From assembly GCF_035594125.1 (NCBI RefSeq), contig NC_087158.1, positions 5,816,501-5,880,500 of the forward strand: 64,000 nt of DNA, in the 5' to 3' direction. Under the pieces are notes generated by a model. The model was not told where the DNA came from. It worked only from the letters and a program-made list of their open reading frames with translations, and did no database searches. The position numbers and the translations under genes are program-made. Source of the DNA: Scylla paramamosain. Taxonomy: Eukaryota; Arthropoda; Malacostraca; Decapoda; Portunidae. Position 1 is the first letter of the stretch; every line of letters starts with the position of its first letter. Below, piece after piece: positions 47,937 through 61,445 of this stretch.

Positions 47937-50900
47937 TGAATAACACTTTTAATTGAGAAACAGAATTACCTTACAAAATGTGTGTATTTTGAGTGTTTTT
48001 CACATTCTTAGTTACGAAAATCCCAAATTACATGCGAAACTCGCATGTAATTTCCCACTTTATGTGGGAAATAAATGACATTACAAAAAAAAGTGTCTTT
48101 TGAGTGTTTTTGAGCGTTATATGCAACAAAGCACTAAAAAGCTGAACAATCACATTACATTGGAATAAAACTAAATTTTACGGAGAATAAAAAAATGAAC
48201 AAGCTTACCAAATGAGTGAATTTTGGGTGTTTTCACAATCTTAGTTACCAAAACCTCAAATTGCATGCGAAATATTGTGGGATAAAAATGTGGGAAAAAA
48301 TTACATTAACATAAAAAAGTTTTTTCGAGTGTTTTTGAGCGTGTTAGGAAATAAAGCACTAAAAAGCAGGGCAATCACATTACATATGGATAAAACCAAT
48401 TTTTACCAAGAATATCCCTTTAAGATTTTTTTAACTCCTTACATACAAAAACGCTAAAACGCATGCAAAACACCCTTTATGGAGAAACAGAATAACATTA
48501 CCAAAAACACGTAATTTGAGTGTTTTTGTTCATGTTACCTATAAAAACATTTATAAACATGTTTGGGAAACGAAAAAAAACATTAGGAGAAATGTGTATT
48601 GTGAGTGTTTTTAAGTTTCTTAAGTACCAAAAAGCTAAAAGCCACAAATAACACTCTTATAGAGATAAATAAATAAATAAATAAATAAATAAAAAAATAG
48701 CATTTTTTTTTATCATTCATATTAATAGGTACTGAGATGCTGAAAGTCTGGCAAAATTCAGGGAAATTATGTGGAAAAAACAACATTATCAAAAAAGTTA
48801 ATTTTTAGCTTATTTTCAGACTGTTATGTACGAAACCCTAAACTGCATCCAAAGCCACCTATATGGGGAAATTACACGACTGTACCAGAAACCTCTCTTT
48901 TGAGTTTTTTTTTTTCTTTTTTAGCATGTTTGGCATCAAAAGTATAAATAATATGGAAGTCACTCAATATAGGAATGCAAAACAAAATTACTGAAAACGT
49001 GTCTTTTCGTTGTTTTACGTAGAAAAACGCTAAAACGGATGCAAACCAACCAATATGAAGAAATACAATAATGTTACCAAAAAGGTATATTTTGAGTGTT
49101 TTTTGAGCCTGTTCACCACAAAAAACGCAAAAATGGATGCAAAGCACTCTATATTGGGAAACAAAAGGACATTACGAGAAACGTGTATAATGAGTGTTTT
49201 ATGGTTTCACAAGAAGAACAAGGCAAAAAACGCAAAAAATATATGGATAACTTTTCTTAGATACCAAAATGCTGAAACTCATGAATAACACTCTTAATTG
49301 AGAAACAGAACAACCTTACTAAATGCGTGTATTTTGAGAGCTTTTCACATTCTTAGTTACCAAAACCCCAAATTGCATGTGAAACCAGATTTATGTGGGA
49401 AAAAATGACATTCCCAGAAAAGTGTCTTCTGAGTGTTTTTGAGCGTGATAGGATATAAAGCACTAAAAAGCAGGGGAATCACATTAAATTCGAATAAAAC
49501 CAATTTTTACCAAGAACTTGCCTTTAAGTGTTTTTGAGCTTCTTATATACCAAAACGCTAAAACGCATGCAAAACATACTTTATGGAGAAACAGAATAAC
49601 ATTACCAAAAACATGTATTTTGAGTGTTTTTGATCATGTTACCAATAAAACGCTTAAAAACATGCTAAGAACCCTATTTGTGGAAAACGAAAAGACATTA
49701 CGAGAAACGTGTATTATGAGTGTTTTTAAATTCATTAAGTACCAAAAAGCTAAAAGCCACAAATAACTCTATTAAGAAAAAATAAATAAATAAATAAAAA
49801 AATAAGAATATTTTTTTCTTTCTTGTTCTTCTTCACAGGTACCGAGATGCCAAAATTCGGGCAAAATTCATGAAATTTTGTGAAATAAGAACATTATCAA
49901 AAAAGTTAATTATAGCTTTTTTTTTCGACTGTTATGTAGCAAACCCTAAAGTGCATGCAAAACCACCTATATGGGGAAATCAAACGTCTTTGCCAGAAAA
50001 CTGTCTTATGAGTGTTTTTCAGCATGTTAGGCACCAAAACGATAAATAACATGGAAGTCATTCTATATGGGAATCCAAAACAAAATTACTGAAAACGTGT
50101 CTTTTCGGTGTTTTACGTAGAAAAACGGTAAACGGATGCAAACCAACCGATATGAAAAAAGAAAAGAATAACATTACCAAAAAGGTATATTTTGAGTGTT
50201 TTTGAGCTTGTTACCTACAAAAAAGGTGAAAATGGATGCAAAGCACTTCCTATTGGGAAACAAAAGGACATTATGAGAAACGTGTATAATGAGTGTCTTA
50301 TTATTTTTCGAGCAAAAGACTTGTGGTTCACAAGAACCACAAAGCAAAAAACGCAAAAACTCGTGTATATAAAGAAGTTGATTAGATACCAAAATGCTGA
50401 AACTCATGAATAACAATCTTAATTGAGAAACAGAACAACCTTACCAAAAGCGTATATTTTCAGTGTTTTTCACATTATTAGCAAAATCCCAAAAAGCATG
50501 CGAAACTAGCTTTATGTGGGAGAAAAATAACATTACCAGAAGTGTCTTTTGAGTGTTTTTGAGCGTGTTAGGCAATAGAGCACTAAAAAGCAGGGCAATC
50601 ACATTACATGGGAATAAAACTAACTTTGACCAAGAACTTGTTATTATGTGTTTTTGAGCTCTTTACATACCAAAAAGCTTAAACGCATGCAAAACACTCC
50701 TTTATGGAGAAGCAGAAAAACATTACAAAAAATATGTGTTTTAAGTGTTTTTGATCATGTTACCTATAAAAACGCTTAAATACATGCAAAGAACCCTATC
50801 ATTGGGAAACGAAAGGACATTACGAGAAACGTGTATTATGACTGTTTTTAAGTTCCTTAAGTACCAAAACGTTAAAACCCACAAATAACACTCTTTAAAG

Positions 50901-53900
50901 AGAAAAAATATATATATAAATAAATAAAAAAAATAGCTTTTTTTTTTATTGATTTTCATAAGTACCGAGATGCCAAAATTCTGCCAAAATTCAGAGAATT
51001 TATGTGGAAAAAAGAACATTATCAAAAAAGTTAATTATAGCGTTTTTTTCGGATTGTTATTTACCAAACCCTAAAGTGCATGCAAAGCCACCTATATGAG
51101 GAAATTAAACGACTTCATCAGAAACCTGTCTTTTCAGTGTTTTTCAGCATGTTAGGCATCAAACCGATAAATAATAAGGAAGTTAGTCAATAACAAAATG
51201 ACTGAAAACGTATCATTGCAGTGTTTTACGTAGAAAAAACGCTAAAACGGAGGCAAAGCAACGAATATGAAGAAATAGAATAACATTACCAAAAAGTGTT
51301 TTTGAGCTTTTTACTTACAAAACACGCGAAAAAGGATGTAAAAGCACTCTATATTGGAAAGGAAAAGGACATTTAGAGAAACGTGTATAATGATTGTTTT
51401 ATAGTTTCACACGAACCACAAGGCAAAAAACGCAAAAACTCGTGTATATAGAGATGTTTCTTACATACGAAAATGCTGAAAGGCAGGAATAACACTTTTA
51501 ATTGAGAAACAGAACTACCTTACCAAATGTGTGTATTTTGAGTGTTTTTCACATTTTTAGTTACAACAATCCGAAAATACATGCAAAACTAGCTTTATGT
51601 GGGGAAAAAAAAAAGATATTACCAGAAAAGTGTCTTTTGAGTGTATTTGAGTGTATATGCAACAAAGCACTAAAAAGCAGAACAATCACATTACATGGGA
51701 ATAAAACCAACTTTTACGAAGAACTTGCCTTTAAATGTTTTTTTTTAACTCCTTACATACCAAAACGTTAAAACGCATGCAAAACACCCTTTATGGAGAA
51801 ACAGAGTAACATTACCAAAAAACATGCATTTTCTGTGTTTTTGATCATGTTATTTATAAAAACGCTTAAATACATGCAAAGAACCTTATGTTTGGGAAAT
51901 GGAAGGACATTATGAGAAACGTGTATTATGAGTGTTTTTAAGTTCCTTAAGTACCAAAAAAGCTACAACCCACAAATAACACTCTTTATAGAGAAAAAAA
52001 ATAATTTTTTTTTTTTTTTTTTTCATCTTCATAGGTTCTAAGATGTCAAAATTCTGTCGATATTCTTTGGGAATCGAAAACAAAATTACTGAAAACGTGT
52101 CTTTTCGGTGTTTTACGTAGAAAAAAAAAAGTGTTTTTGAGCTTGTTACCTACAAAAAACGCGAAAAATAGATGCAAAGCACTTCCTATTGGGAAAGAAA
52201 AGGACATTACGAGAAACGTGTATAATGAGAGTCTTATTATTTTCGGGTAAAAGAACTTGTGGTTCACATGAACCACAAGGCAAAAAACTAAAAAACTCGT
52301 GTATATAAAGAAGTTTCTTAGATACCAAAATGCTGAAACTCATGAATAACAATCTTAATTGAGAAACAGAACAACATTTCCAAATGCGTGTATTTTGAGT
52401 GTTTTTTTTCACATTCTTAGCAAAACCCCAATTAGCATGCGAAACTAGCTTTATATGGGAAAAAAAAATGACATTAACAGAAGTGTGTTTTGAGTGTTTT
52501 TGATCCTGTTAGGCAATAAAGCACTAAAAAGCAGGGCAATCATATTACATGGGAATAAAACCAACTTTTACCAAGAACTTGCCTTGAAGTGTTTTTCAGC
52601 TCCTTACATACCAAATCGCTAAAACGCATGCAAAACACTCCTTTATGGAGAACCAGAATAACATTACCAAAAACAAGTGTTTTTGAGTGTTTTTTTTTTT
52701 ATCATGTTGCCTATAAAAACGCTTAAATACATGCAAAGATCCCTATATTTGGGAAACGAAAGAACATTACGAGAAATGTGTATTATGAATGTTTTTAAGT
52801 TAAGTACCAAAACGTTAAAACCTACAAATAACACTTTATAGAGAAAAAAATAAAATAAATAATAAAAAAAGCATTATTTTTTTGTTATTGATGTTCATAG
52901 GTACCAAGATGCCAAAATTCTGCCAAAATTCAGGGAAATTATGTGGAAAAAAGAACATTATCGAAAAAGTTAATTTTACCTTTTTTTCGGAGTTATGTAC
53001 CAAACCATAAAGTGTATGCAAAGCCACCTATTTGGGAAAATTTAAGGACTTTACAAGAAACCTGTTTTTTTCAGTGTTTTTCCGCATGTTAGGCACCAAA
53101 ACGATAGATAATATGAAAGTCACTCTACATGGAAATCCAAAACAAAATTACTAAAAACGTGACTTTTAAAAGATTTACGTAGAAAAACGCTAAAACGGAT
53201 GCAAACCAACCAATATGAAAAAAATAGAATAACATTACCAGAAAAGTATATTTTGTGTGTTTTTGAGCTTGTTACATAAAAAAAAAACGTAAAAAAGGAT
53301 GCAAAGCACTGTATATTAGGAAAAAAGACATAACGAAAAACGTGTATAATGAGTATTTTATAGTTTCACCAGAATCACAAGGCAAAAAACGCAAAAACTC
53401 GTCTGTGTGGAGGTTTCTAAGATACCAAAATGCTGAAACTCATGAATAACACTATTAATCAAGAAACAGAGCAACCTTACTAAATGCGTGTATTTTGAGT
53501 GATTTTTTACATTCTTAGTTACCAAAACCCCAAATTCCATGCGAAACTAGCTTTATGTGGGAAAAAAAAAATGACATTACCAGAAAAGTATCTTTGAGTG
53601 TTTTGACCGTGTTAGGCAATAAAGCACTAAAAAGCAGGGCAATCACATTACATGGGAATAAAAACAACTTTTACGAAGAACTTGCCTTTTACTGTTTTTT
53701 GACACGCATTTACAAAGGTTGTTCTGTTTCTCAATTAAGAGTGTTATTCATGAGTTTCAGCATTTTGGTATCTAGGAAACCTCCATATACACGAGATTTT
53801 TCGTTTTTTGCCTTGTTTTTTTTTTTTCAACTATAAAACATTCATTATACATTTTTCTCGCAAAGTCTCTTTGTTTCTCAATATAGAGTGCTTTGTATCA

Positions 53901-56900
53901 ATTTTTGCGTTTTTTTGTAGGTAACAAGCTCAAAAAAACTCAAAATATACATTTTTGGTAATGTTTTTTTCCTTCTTGATATTGGTTGTTTTGCATCAGT
54001 TTTAGCGTTTTTCTACGTAAAACACTGAGAAGACACGTTTTCAGTAATTTTCTTTTGGATTCCCACATAGAGTAAATTTTATTTATCATTTTGGTGCCTA
54101 ACATGCTGAAAAACACTCAAAAGACAGATTTCGGGTAAGGTTTTTAATTTTCTCATATGCGAGGCCTTGCATGTCTTTTGAGTGTTTTTGAGCGTGTTAC
54201 GCAATAAAGGAGGGGCAATCACATTACATGGGAATAAAACCAAATTTTACCAAAAACTTGCCTTTAAGTGTTTTTGAGCTCCTTACATACCAAAACGCTA
54301 AAACGTATGCAAAATACATTTTATGGAAAAAAAGAATAATATTACCAAATACATGTATTTTTAGTGTTTTTGATCATGTTATCTATAAAAACGCTTAAAT
54401 ACATGCAAAGAACGTTATGTTTGGGAAACGAAAGGATATTACGAGAAACGTGTATTATGAGTGTTTTTTAAGTTCCTTCAGTACCTAAAAGCTAAAACCC
54501 ACAAATAACACTCTTTATTTAGTAAAGAAATAATAAATAAAAAAATTAAAAAATGGGAATTTTTTTTTTGTTATTCATCGTAATAGGTACCGAGATGCCA
54601 AAATTCTGCCAAAATTCAGGGAATTTATGTGGAAAAAAGAACATTACCAAAAAAGTTAATTATAGCTTTTTTTCGGATTGTTATGTACTAAACCCTAAAG
54701 TACATGCAAAGCCACCTATATAGGGAAGTTAAACGACTTTACCAGAAACCTGTCTTTCCAGTGTTTTTCAGCATGTTAGGTACCAAAACGATAAATAATA
54801 TGGAAGTCAGTCAATATGTGAATCCAAAACAAAATTACTGAAAACGTGTCCTTTCAGTACTTTACGTAGAAAAACGGTAAAGCGGATGCAAACCAACCTA
54901 TATGAAGAAATTGAATAACATTACCAAAAATATATATTTTGAGTGTTTTTGAACTTGTTACAAAAAAATGCAAAAATGGATGTAAAGCATTCTATATTAG
55001 GAAAGAATAGGACATTAAGAGAAACGTGTATAATGAGTGTTTTATATTTTTTAAAAGAATCACAAGGCAATAAACACAAAAACTCGTGTATATAGAGAAA
55101 TTTCTTACATACCAAAATGATTAAATGCATGAATAACACTTTTAATCAATAAACAGAACTACCTTACCAAATTCTTTATTTTGAGTGTTTTTTCACATTC
55201 TTAGTTACTAAAATGCGAAATTACATGCGAAACTACCTTCATGTGGGAAAAAAAAATGATATTACCAAAAAAGTGTCTTTTTAGTTTTTTTGTGCGTGAG
55301 ATGCAACAAAGCACTAAAAAGCAGAATAATCACATTACATAGGAATAAAACCAACTTTTACGAAGAATTTGCCTTTAAGTGTTTTTTAGATCCTTACATA
55401 CCAAATCGCTAAAACGCATGCAAAACACGCTTAATGGAGAAAAAGAATAACATTACCAAAAACATGTATTTTGAGTGTTTTTGATCATGTAACCTATAAA
55501 AACGCTTAAATACATGTAAAGAACCCTATGTTTGTATAACAAAAGGACATTACGAAAATCGTGTATTATGAGTGTTTTTAAGTTAAGTACCAAAAAGCTA
55601 AAACCCACAAATAACACTCTTTACAGAGAGATTTTTTTTTTTTTTGTTATTCATCTTCATAGGTTCCGAAATGCAAAAATTCTGGCAAAATTCATGGAAA
55701 TTTTGTAAAAAAAAAAATCATTTAAAAAAAAATCATTTTAGCTTTTTTCCGATGTTATGTACAAACCCTGAAGTGCATGCAAATCCACCTATATGGGGAA
55801 ATTACACGACTTTACCAGAAACCTGTCTTTTGAGTGTTTTTCAGCAATTTCAACAATATTACAGAAAACGTGTCCTTTCAGTGATTTACGTAGAAAAACA
55901 CAAAACGGATGTGTTTTTGAGTTTGTTACCTACAAAAAATGTAAAAATGGATGGAAAACACTTTATATTGGCAAAGAAAAGGACATTACGAGAACCGTGT
56001 ATGAGTGTTTTATAGTTTCACAAGAACCAAAAGGTAAAAAAAATAAAAAACTCGTGTACATAAAGAAGTTTCTTACATACCAAAAAGGTAAAACTCATGA
56101 ATAACACTTTTTAATTTTGAAACAGAAATACCTTATCAAATGTGTGTACTAGAAAAGTTTCTTACATACCAAAATGCTGAAACTCATGAATAACACTTTT
56201 AATTAAGAAATAGAACAACCTTACTAATTGCCTGTGTTTTGAGTTTTTTCACATTCTTAGTTACCAAAACCCCAAATTCCATGCAAAACTAGCTTTATGT
56301 GGGAAAAAAAATGATATTAGCAGAAAAGTGTCTTTTGAGTGTTTTTGAGCGTGTTAGGCAATAAAGCACAAAAAATCAGGGCAATCACATTACATGCGAA
56401 TAAAAACAACTTTTACCAAGAACTTGCCTTTAAGTGTTTTTGAGCTCATTACATACCAAAATGCTAAAACGCATGCAAAACACCTTTTATGGAGAAACAA
56501 TAAAATTACCAAAAACATTTATTTTGAGTGTTTTTGATCATATTATATATATATATATAAAAACGCTTAAATACATATGTGAAGATCCTTATGTTTGCGA
56601 AACGAAAGGACATTAAGAGAAATGTGTATTATATGTGATTTTAAGTTCCTTAAATACCAAAAAGCTAAAACCCACAAATAACACTCTTTATTTAGAAAAA
56701 AAAGTAAGAAAATAAAAAAATAGGATTTTTTTTTATTCATCTTTATAAGTACAGAGATGCCAAAATTCTGGGAAAATTAAAAGAAAATGATCAAAAAAGT
56801 TAATTTTAGCTTTTTTTTCGGACTCTTATGTACCAAACCCTAAAGTGCATCCAAAGACTCCTATGTGAGGAAATTAAACGACCTTACCATAAATCTGTTT

Positions 56901-59900
56901 TTTGAGTGTTTTCAGCATGTTAGACACCAAAACGATAAAAAATAAGAACTCACTCTATATGAGAATCGTAAAACAAAATTGCTGAAAACGTGTCTTTTCA
57001 GTGTTTTACGTAGAAACACGCTGAAACGGATGTAAACCAACCAATATCAAGAAATAGAAAAATATTACCAAAAAGGTATATTTTGAGTCTTTTTCAGCTT
57101 GTTACCTACAAAAAAACTCGAAAATTCATGCAAAGCACTATATATTAGAAAATAAAAGGACTTTGCAAGAAAAGTGTATAATGAGTTTTTTTTTATAGTT
57201 CAATAGAACCAAAAGGCAAAAAACAAAAAACTCGTGTATATGGAGAAGGTTCCTAGATATCAAAATGCTGAAACTCATAAATAACACTCTTAATTGAGAA
57301 ACAGAACAACCTTACTAAATGCGTGTATTTTGAGTGCTTTTCACATTCTTAGTTACCAAAACCCCAAATTGCATGCGAAACCACCTTTATGTGAGAAAAA
57401 TATGTCATTACCAGAAAAGTGTCTTTTAAGTGTTTTTGAGCGTGATAGGCAATAAAGCACTAAAAAGCAGAGCAATCATATTACATTGCAGTAAGACCAA
57501 TTTATAGCAAAAACTTGCCTTTAAGTATTTTTGAGCTCCTAATATACCAAACCGCTAAAACGCATGCAAAACAAACTTTATGGAGAAACAGAATAACATT
57601 ACCGAAAACATGTATTTTGAGTGTTTTTGATCATGTTATCTATAAAAACGCTTAAATACATGCAAAGAACATTATGTTTGGGAAAGAAAAGGACATTATG
57701 AAAAACGTGTATTATGAGTGTTTTTTTTAAGTTCCTTAAGTACCAAAAAGCTAAAACTCACAAATAACACTATTTAGAAAAAATAAATAAATAAAAAAAT
57801 GAAAAAAATAGGATTTTTTTTTTTTTTTGTTATTTATCTTCATAGGTACAGAGATGCCAAAATTCAGGGAAAATTCAGGGCAATCATATGATAAAAGAAT
57901 ATTATCAAAAAAGTTAATTTCAGCTTTTTTTTCGGACTGTTATGTAACAAACCCTAAAGTGCATGTAAAGCTTCTTATATGAAGAAATTAAACGACCTTA
58001 CCTTAAATCTGTTTTTTGAGAGTTTTTTAGCATGTTAGGCACCAAAACGATAAATAATAAGTAACTCACTCTATATGGGAATCCAAAACAAAGTTACTGA
58101 AAACGTATCTTCTCAGTGTTTTACGTAGAAAAACGCTAAAACGGAAGGTAAAGCAACCAATATCAAGAAATAGAAAAACAATACTAAAAAGGTATATTTC
58201 AAGTGTTTTTGAGCTTCTTACCTACAAAAAACGCGAAAATTGATGGAAAGCACTCTATATTGGGAAACCAAAGGACATTGCAAGAAAAGTGTATAATGAG
58301 TGTTTTATAGTTCAAAAGAACCACAAGGCAAAAAACGCAAAATCTCGTTTATATGGAGAGGCTTCCTAAAACTCATATATAACACTCCTAATTGAGAAAC
58401 AGAACAACCTTAATAAATGCGTGTATTTTGAGTGCTTTTCACATTCTTAGTTACCAAAAACCATAAATTGCATGCGAAAATAGATTTGTGGGAAAAAAAA
58501 AAGACTTTACCAGTAAAGTGTCTTTTGAGTGTTTTTGAGCGTGATAGGCAATAAAGCACTAAAAAGGAGGGCAATCACATTACATTGGAGGAAAACGAAT
58601 TTTTACCAAGAACTTGCCTTTAAGTGTTTTTGAGCTCCTTATATACCAAAACACTAAAACGCATATAAAACACTCTTTTTGGTGAAACAGAATAACATTT
58701 CCAAAAACATGTATTTTTAGTGTTTTTGATCATGTTACCAATAAAAAAGCTTAAATACATGCAAAGAACACTATTTTTGGGAAAGAAAAGAAGATTACGA
58801 GAAACGTATATTATGAGTGTTTTTAATTTCATTTATTATCAAAAAGCTAAAAGCCACAAATAACACTCTTTATTGAGAAACAATAAATAAATAAAAAAAA
58901 AAAATACGATATTTTTTTTTCTTTCTTAATCATCTTCACAGGTACTGAGATGCCAAAATTCGGGCAAAGTTCAGGAAATTATATGAAGGAAGAACATTAT
59001 CAAAAAAGTTAAATTTAACTTTTTTTTCGGAATGTTATGTACCAAACCCCTAAAGTGCATGCAAAGCCACCTATATGGGGAAATTATACGTCTTTGTCTT
59101 ATGAGTGTTTTTCAGCATTTTAGGAACCAACACGATAAAACCCAAGGAAGTCAACCTATATGGGAATCCAAAACAAAATTACTGAAAACGTGTTATACGT
59201 AGAAAACGCTAAAACGGATGCAAACCAACTAAAATGAAGAAATAGAATAAGATTACCAAAAAGGTATATTTTGAGAGTTTTTGAAATTGTTACCTACAAA
59301 AAACGCGAAAATGGATGGAAAGCACTCTAGATTGGGAAGCAAATGGACATTACGAGAAACGACTATAATGAGTGTTTTATAGTTTCACAAGAACCACAAG
59401 GCAAAAAACGCAAAAACTCGTGTATATAAAGAAGTTTCTTACATTCCAAAATGCTGAAACTCAAGAATAAGACTTTTAATTGAGAAACAAAACTATCTTA
59501 CCAAATGTGAGTATTTTGTGTTTTTCACATTCTTAGTTACGAAAAACCGAAATTACAAGCGAAACTAGTTTTATGTGGGAAAAAAATGACATTACCAGAA
59601 AAGTGTCTTTTGAGTGTTTTAGAGCATGATATGCAACAAAGCACTAAAAAGCAGAACAATCACATTGCATGGGAATAAAACCAACATTTACCAAAAACAT
59701 ACCTTTAAGTGTTTTTAACTCCTTACATAAGAAAACGCTAAAACGCATGCAAAACAATCTTTATGGAGAAATTAAATATCATTACTAAAAACATGAAATT
59801 TAAGTGTTTTTGATGATGTTACCTATAAAAACGTTTAAATACATGCAAAGAACCCTATGTTTGTGAAACGAAAGGATATTATGAAAATTATGTATTATGA

Positions 59901-61445
59901 GAGATTTTAGGTTCCTTAAGTACCAAAAAGCTAAAACACACAAATAACACTCTTTATAGAGAAAAAAAAATAAATAAAAATAAATGAAGTTTTTTTTTTT
60001 TTCTTATTCATCTTCATAGGTACCGAGATGCATAAATTCCGGCAAAATTCAGGGAAATTAGGTGAAGAAAAAAAATTTACAAAAAAAAATTTTAGCTTTT
60101 TTCCGGAGTTATGTACCAAACCCTGAAGTGCATCCAAAGCCACTTATATGGGAAAATTACACGACTTTACCAGAAACCTGTACCAGAAACAATTTCAACA
60201 ATATTACTGAAAACGAGTCTTTTCAGAGATTTACGAAGAAAAACGCTAAAACTGATACAAACCAACCAATATGAAGAAATAGAATAACATTACCAAAAAG
60301 ATATATTTTTAGTGTTTTTAAGCTTGTTTCCTACAAAAAATGCAAAAATGGATGGAAAGCACTCTATATTAGGAAACAAAAGAACATTACGAGAAATGAG
60401 GAATAATGAGTGTTTTATAGTTTCACAAGAACCACAAGGCAATAAACGCAAAAACTTACATACCAAAATGATGAAATGCATGAATAACACTTTTAATCGA
60501 GAAACAGAACTACCCTAACAAATTGTGGATTTTGCGTGTTTTTCACATTCTTAGTTACGAAATTGCCAAATTACATGCGAAACTAGCTTTATTTGGGGAA
60601 AAAATGACATTATCAGAAAATTTCTTTTGAGTGTTTTAGAGCGTGATATGCAACAAAGCACTAAAAAGCAGAACAATCACATTAATTGGGAATAAAAGCA
60701 ACTTTTACGAAGAATTTGCCTTTAAGTGTTTTTTAACTCCTTACATACCAAAACGCTAAAACGCATGTAAAACACGCTTTATGGAGAAACAGAAACGCTT
60801 AAATACATGTAAAGAACCCTATGTTTGTATAAGAAAAGGACATTACAAAAATCGTCTATTATGAGTGTTTTTAAGTTCCTTAAGTACCAAAAAGCTAAAA
60901 CTCACAAATAACACTTTATAGAGAAAATAAAATGTTATTCATTTTCATAGGTACCGAGAGAGCAAAATTCTGGAAAAATTCAGGGAAATTTTGTAAAAAA
61001 AAAAAATCATTATAAAAAAATAATTTTAGCTTTTTTTCCGGAGTTATGTACCAAACCCTGAAGTGCATGCAAACCCACCTATATGGAGAAATTACTCGAC
61101 ATTACCAGAAACCTATCTTTTGAGTGTTTTTTCAGCAATTTCAACAATATTACTGAAAACGTGTCTTTTAATTGATTTACAAAGAAAAACGCTAAAACGG
61201 ATGCAAACCAACCAATATGAAGAAATAGATACATTACAAAAAAGATATATTTTGATGTGTTTTTGAGCTTGTTACCTACAAAAAAATGCGAAAATAGATG
61301 AAACGTACTCTATATTAGGAAAGAAAGGGACATTACGAGAAACGTATATAATGAATGTTTTATAGTTTAACAAGAACCACAAGGCAAAAGACTCAAAAAC
61401 TCGTGTACAGAAAGAAGTTTCTTGCATACCAAAATGCTGAAACTC
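47937..61445 (+). repeat. Higher-order satellite repeat, copy 2 (~13.5 kb)
   Basis: Second copy, offset 13,509-13,516 bp from the first, nearly identical by eye with scattered single-base changes and small length changes in A/T runs. It has the same module order, the same palindromic variant (about 48030), and the same inverted block (about 53700-54160). No gene seen. Confidence 0.88.
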